Shown: in pieces, positions 60,904 through 64,000 of the stretch | Position numbering within the stretch: the first letter of the stretch is position 1 | How the letters are laid out: each line of letters begins with the position of its first letter | Assembly: GCA_035610835.1 (NCBI GenBank) | Contig: CM069442.1 | Location: 4,624,444-4,688,443 of the forward strand | Direction of reading: 5' to 3' | Length of the DNA stretch: 64,000 nucleotides | Origin: Ophiura sarsii | Taxonomy: Eukaryota > Echinodermata > Ophiuroidea > Amphilepidida > Ophiuridae | Made by a program: the position numbers and the translations under genes | The notes under the pieces: generated by a model | Told to the model about the DNA's origin: nothing | The model's database searches: none | The model's input: only the letters and a program-made list of their open reading frames with translations

Positions 60904-63900
60904 GTGATGTAAAAACACATCTGTGTTGATTTCCGACTTTTCCTGAGCAATGCTACTTTGCTAGCTGCTCAGTGCTCACGATACGAGAACAATTGGATTT
61001 TTTTGAAAAATTTAAAAGTGATGTCAAAACACATCTGTGTTGATTTCCGACTTTTCCTGAGTAATGCTACCTTGTTAACTGCTCAATGCTCACGATACGA
61101 GAACAATTGGATTTTTTTGAAAAATTTAAAAGTGATGTAAAAATACATCTGTGTTGATTTCCGACTTTTCCTGAGTAATGCTACCTTGCTAGTTGCATCT
61201 GCGCCCGATACGAGCAACAATTGGATTTTTTTGAAAAAAGTTAAAAGTGATGTAAAAACACATCTGTGTTGATTTCCGACTTTTCCTGAGTAATGCTACC
61301 TTGTTAACTGCTCAATGCTACCGATACGAGAACAATTGGATTTTTTTGAAAAATTTAAAAGTTATGTAAAAACACATCTGTGTTGATTTCCGACTTTTCC
61401 TGAGTAATGCTACTTTGCTATCTGGTCAATGCTCACGATACGAGAACAATTGGATTTTTTTGAAAAATTTAAAAGTGATGTAAAAACACATCTGTGTTGA
61501 TTTCCGACTTTTCCTGAGTAATGCTACCTTGCTAGCGGCTCAATGCTCACGATACGAGAACAATTGGATTTTTTTTTTAAATTTAAAAGTGATGTAAAAA
61601 CACATCTGTGTTGATTTCCGACTTTTCCTGAGTAATGCTACCTTGCTAGTTGCTCCTGCGCCCAATACGATCAACAATTGGATTTTTTTGAAAAATTTAA
61701 AAGTGATGTAAAAACACATTTGTGTTGATTTCCGAATTTTCCTGAGTAATGCAATCTTGCTAGTTGCTTCCCTGCGCCCGATACGAGAACAATTGGATTT
61801 TTTTGAAAAATTTAAAAGTGATGTAAAAATACATCTGTGTTGATTTCCGACTGTTCCTGAGTAAATGCTACCTTGCTAGTTGCTCCTGCGCCCAATACGA
61901 GAACAATTGGATTTTTTTGAAAAATTTAAAAGTGATGTAAAAACACATCTGTGTTGATTTCCGACTTTTCCTGAGTAATGCTACCTTGCTAGTTGCTCCT
62001 GCGCCCAATACGATCAACAATTGGATTTTTTTGAAAAATTTAAAAGTGATGTAAAAACACATTTGTGTTGATTTCCGAATTTTCCTGAGTAATGCAATCT
62101 TGCTAGTTGCTTCCCTGCGCCCAATACGAGAACAATTGGATTTTTTTGAAAAATTTAAAAGTGATGTAAAAATACATCTGTGTTGATTTCCGACTGTTCC
62201 TGAGTAAATGCTACCTTGCTAGTTGCTCCTGCGCCCGATACGAGCAACAATTGGATTTTTTTTGAAAAAAATTAAAAGTGATGTAAAAACACATCTGTGT
62301 TGATTTCCGACTTTTCCTGAGCAATGCTACTTTGCTAGCTGCTCAGTGCTCACGATACGAGAACAATTGGATTTTTTTGAAAAATTTAAAAGTGATGTCA
62401 AAACACATCTGTGTTGATTTCCGACTTTTCCTGAGTAATGCTACCTTGCTAACTGCTCAATGCTCACGATACGAGAACAATTGGATTTTTTTGAAAAATT
62501 TAAAAGTGATGTAAAAATACATCTGTGTTGATTTCCGACTTTTCCTGAGTAATGCTACCTTGCTAGTTGCACCTGCGCCCGATACGAGCAACAATTGGAT
62601 TTTTTTTGAAAAAAATTAAAAGTGATGTAAAAACACATCTGTGTTGATTTCCGACTTTTCCTGAGTAATGCTACTTTGCTAGCTGCTCAGTGCTCACGAT
62701 ACGAGAACCATTGGATTTTTTTGAAAAATTTAAAAGTGATGTCAAAACACATCTGTGTTGATTTCCGACTTTTCCTGAGTAATGCTACCTTGCTAACTGC
62801 TCAATGCTCACGATACGAGAACAATTGGATTTTTTTGAAAAATTTAAAAGTGATGTCAAAACACATCTGTGTTGATTTCCGACTTTTCCTGAGTAATGCT
62901 ACCTTGCTAACTGCTCAATGCTCACGATACGAGAACAATTGGATTTTTTTGAAAAATTTAAAAGTGATGTAAAAATACATCTGTGTTGATTTCCGACTTT
63001 TCCTGAGTAATGCTACCTTGCTAGTTGCACCTGCGCCCGATACGAGCAACAATTGGATTTTTTTGAAAAAAGTTAAAAGTGATGTAAAAACACATCTGTG
63101 TTGATTTCCGACTTTTCCTGAGTAATGCTACCTTGTTAACTGCTCAATGCTCCCGATACGAGAACAATTGGATTTTTTTGAAAAATTTAAAAGTTATGTA
63201 AAAACACATCTGTGTTGATTTCCGACTTTTTCTGAGTAATGCTACTTTGCTATCTGGTCAATGCTCACGATACGAGAACAATTGGATTTTTTTGAAAAAT
63301 TTAAAAGTGATGTAAAAACACATCTGTGTTGATTTCCGACTTTTCCTGAGTAATGCTACCTTGCTAGCGGCTCAATGCTCACGATACGAGAACAATTGGA
63401 TTTTTTTTTTTTAATTTAAAAGTGATGTAAAAACACATCTGTGTTGATTTCCGACTTTTCCTGAGTAATGCTACCTTGCTAGTTGCTCCTGCGCCCAATA
63501 CGATCAACAATTGGATTTTTTTGAAAAATTTAAAAGTGATGTAAAAACACATTTGTGTTGATTTCCGAATTTTCCTGAGTAATGCAATCTTGCTAGTTGC
63601 TTCCCTGCGCCCGATACGAGAACAATTGGATTTTTTTGAAAAATTTAAAAGTGATGTAAAAATACATCTGTGTTGATTTCCGACTGTTCCTGAGTAAATG
63701 CTACCTTGCTAGTTGCTCCTGCGCCCAATACGAGAACAATTGGATTTTTTTGAAAAATTTAAAAGTGATGTAAAAACACATCTGTGTTGATTTCCGACTT
63801 TTCCTGAGTAATGCTACCTTGCTAGTTGCTCCTGCGCCCAATACGATCAACAATTGGATTTTTTTGAAAAATTTAAAAGTGATGTAAAAACACATTTGTG

Positions 63901-64000
63901 TTGATTTCCGAATTTTCCTGAGTAATGCAATCTTGCTAGTTGCTTCCCTGCGCCCAATACGAGAACAATTGGATTTTTTTGAAAAATTTAAAAGTGATGT
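60904..64000 (+). repeat. Terminal segment, 27 monomers, 16-mer period
   Basis: Monomer order: K A B D E F G H I G H IJ / K A B C A A B D E F G H I G H. The I units near 61.83-61.94 and 63.66-63.77 kb are 1833 bp (16 monomers) apart. The left part follows 54.78-56.3 kb at 5957 bp with the shared GCTACCGATAC change. GAACCATTGG near 62707 ties it to the 20-mers. The array continues past the window end; the last unit has only 7 bases. Confidence 0.84.

Larger units (their letters stand above)
1..64000. repeat. Satellite DNA array, 114-bp monomer family
   Basis: The whole window is tandem copies of one AT-rich unit, about 558 in number, with a mean length of about 114.6 bp. I phase each unit at the GTGATGT that follows TTTAAAA. 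Order within a unit: GTGATGT, an A-run, ACATCTGTGTTGATTTCCGA, CTTTTCCTGAGTAATGC, a subtype-specific stretch, GATACGAG, CAATTGG, a T-tract, GA(5) and TTTAAAA. Units differ by a few substitutions and 1-3 bp indels that define recurring subtypes. There is no unique sequence longer than about 10 bases. The organisation is that of eukaryotic heterochromatic satellite DNA; location and function cannot be read from the window. The family is not one I recognise. Confidence 0.98.

Noticed and set aside
1..64000. CRISPR array
   Set aside because: There are no short repeats separated by unique spacers. Units are directly joined, about 114 bp each, with no cas genes and related sequence throughout.

Overview
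The whole window is a single tandem-repeat (satellite DNA) array. It runs from the first base to the last with no flanking unique sequence. The repeat unit is 114 bp in its commonest form, and subtypes range from 113 to 117 bp. I count about 558 units: roughly 548 head-to-tail on the + strand and about ten in one inverted block. A hand count of the first unit gives 40 G+C out of 114 (35%). I see no protein-coding gene, tRNA, rRNA, transposase, CRISPR array or bacterial operon feature. The many 60-136 codon open frames are the repeat itself read through: 114 = 3 x 38, so a frame survives across 114-bp units. Nearly all the + strand frames begin at TTG.

This organisation is typical of a eukaryotic chromosome: centromeric, pericentromeric, subtelomeric or other heterochromatin. 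I do not recognise the family and cannot name the species. An array this long and uniform can be assembled only from long reads, so assembly error is a standing caveat.

For the annotation I named monomer subtypes by diagnostic bases. A, C, D, E, F and K carry a 'CTCAATGCTCAC'-like variable segment. B, G, H, I and J carry a 'CCTGCGCCC'-like segment. Ax is an A head with a B tail, and IJ is an I head with a J tail. Subtypes follow one another in fixed orders, giving higher-order repeats (HORs).

Layout: 1-4010, mixed HOR. 4011-9280, two tandem copies of a 2635-bp 23-mer. 9281-11573, mixed. 11574-17762, two 27-mers of different composition. 17763-22116, a 12-mer and a 26-mer. 22117-26806, shorter permuted units with poly-T-expanded F monomers. 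26807-27901, an inverted block that forms a palindrome of about 1.1-kb arms with the sequence to its left. 27902-30427, forward array resumes, with a scar near 30.1 kb. 30428-43039, largely a second copy of about 12.6-22 kb, with an extra 2.87 kb. 43040-46017, mixed. 46018-52882, four consecutive HORs of 15, 19, 11 and 15 monomers built from an 11-monomer core plus optional 4-monomer modules. 52883-56320, mixed. 56321-60903, two tandem 20-mers. 60904-64000, units related to a 16-mer.

No genes cooperate here. The biology is repeat turnover: unequal exchange, local amplification, hybrid monomers, segmental copying marked by private mutations, and one inversion. The best candidates for something undescribed are the satellite family and its HORs, the modular 11/15/19-mer system, and the palindrome with its 10-bp junction duplication.
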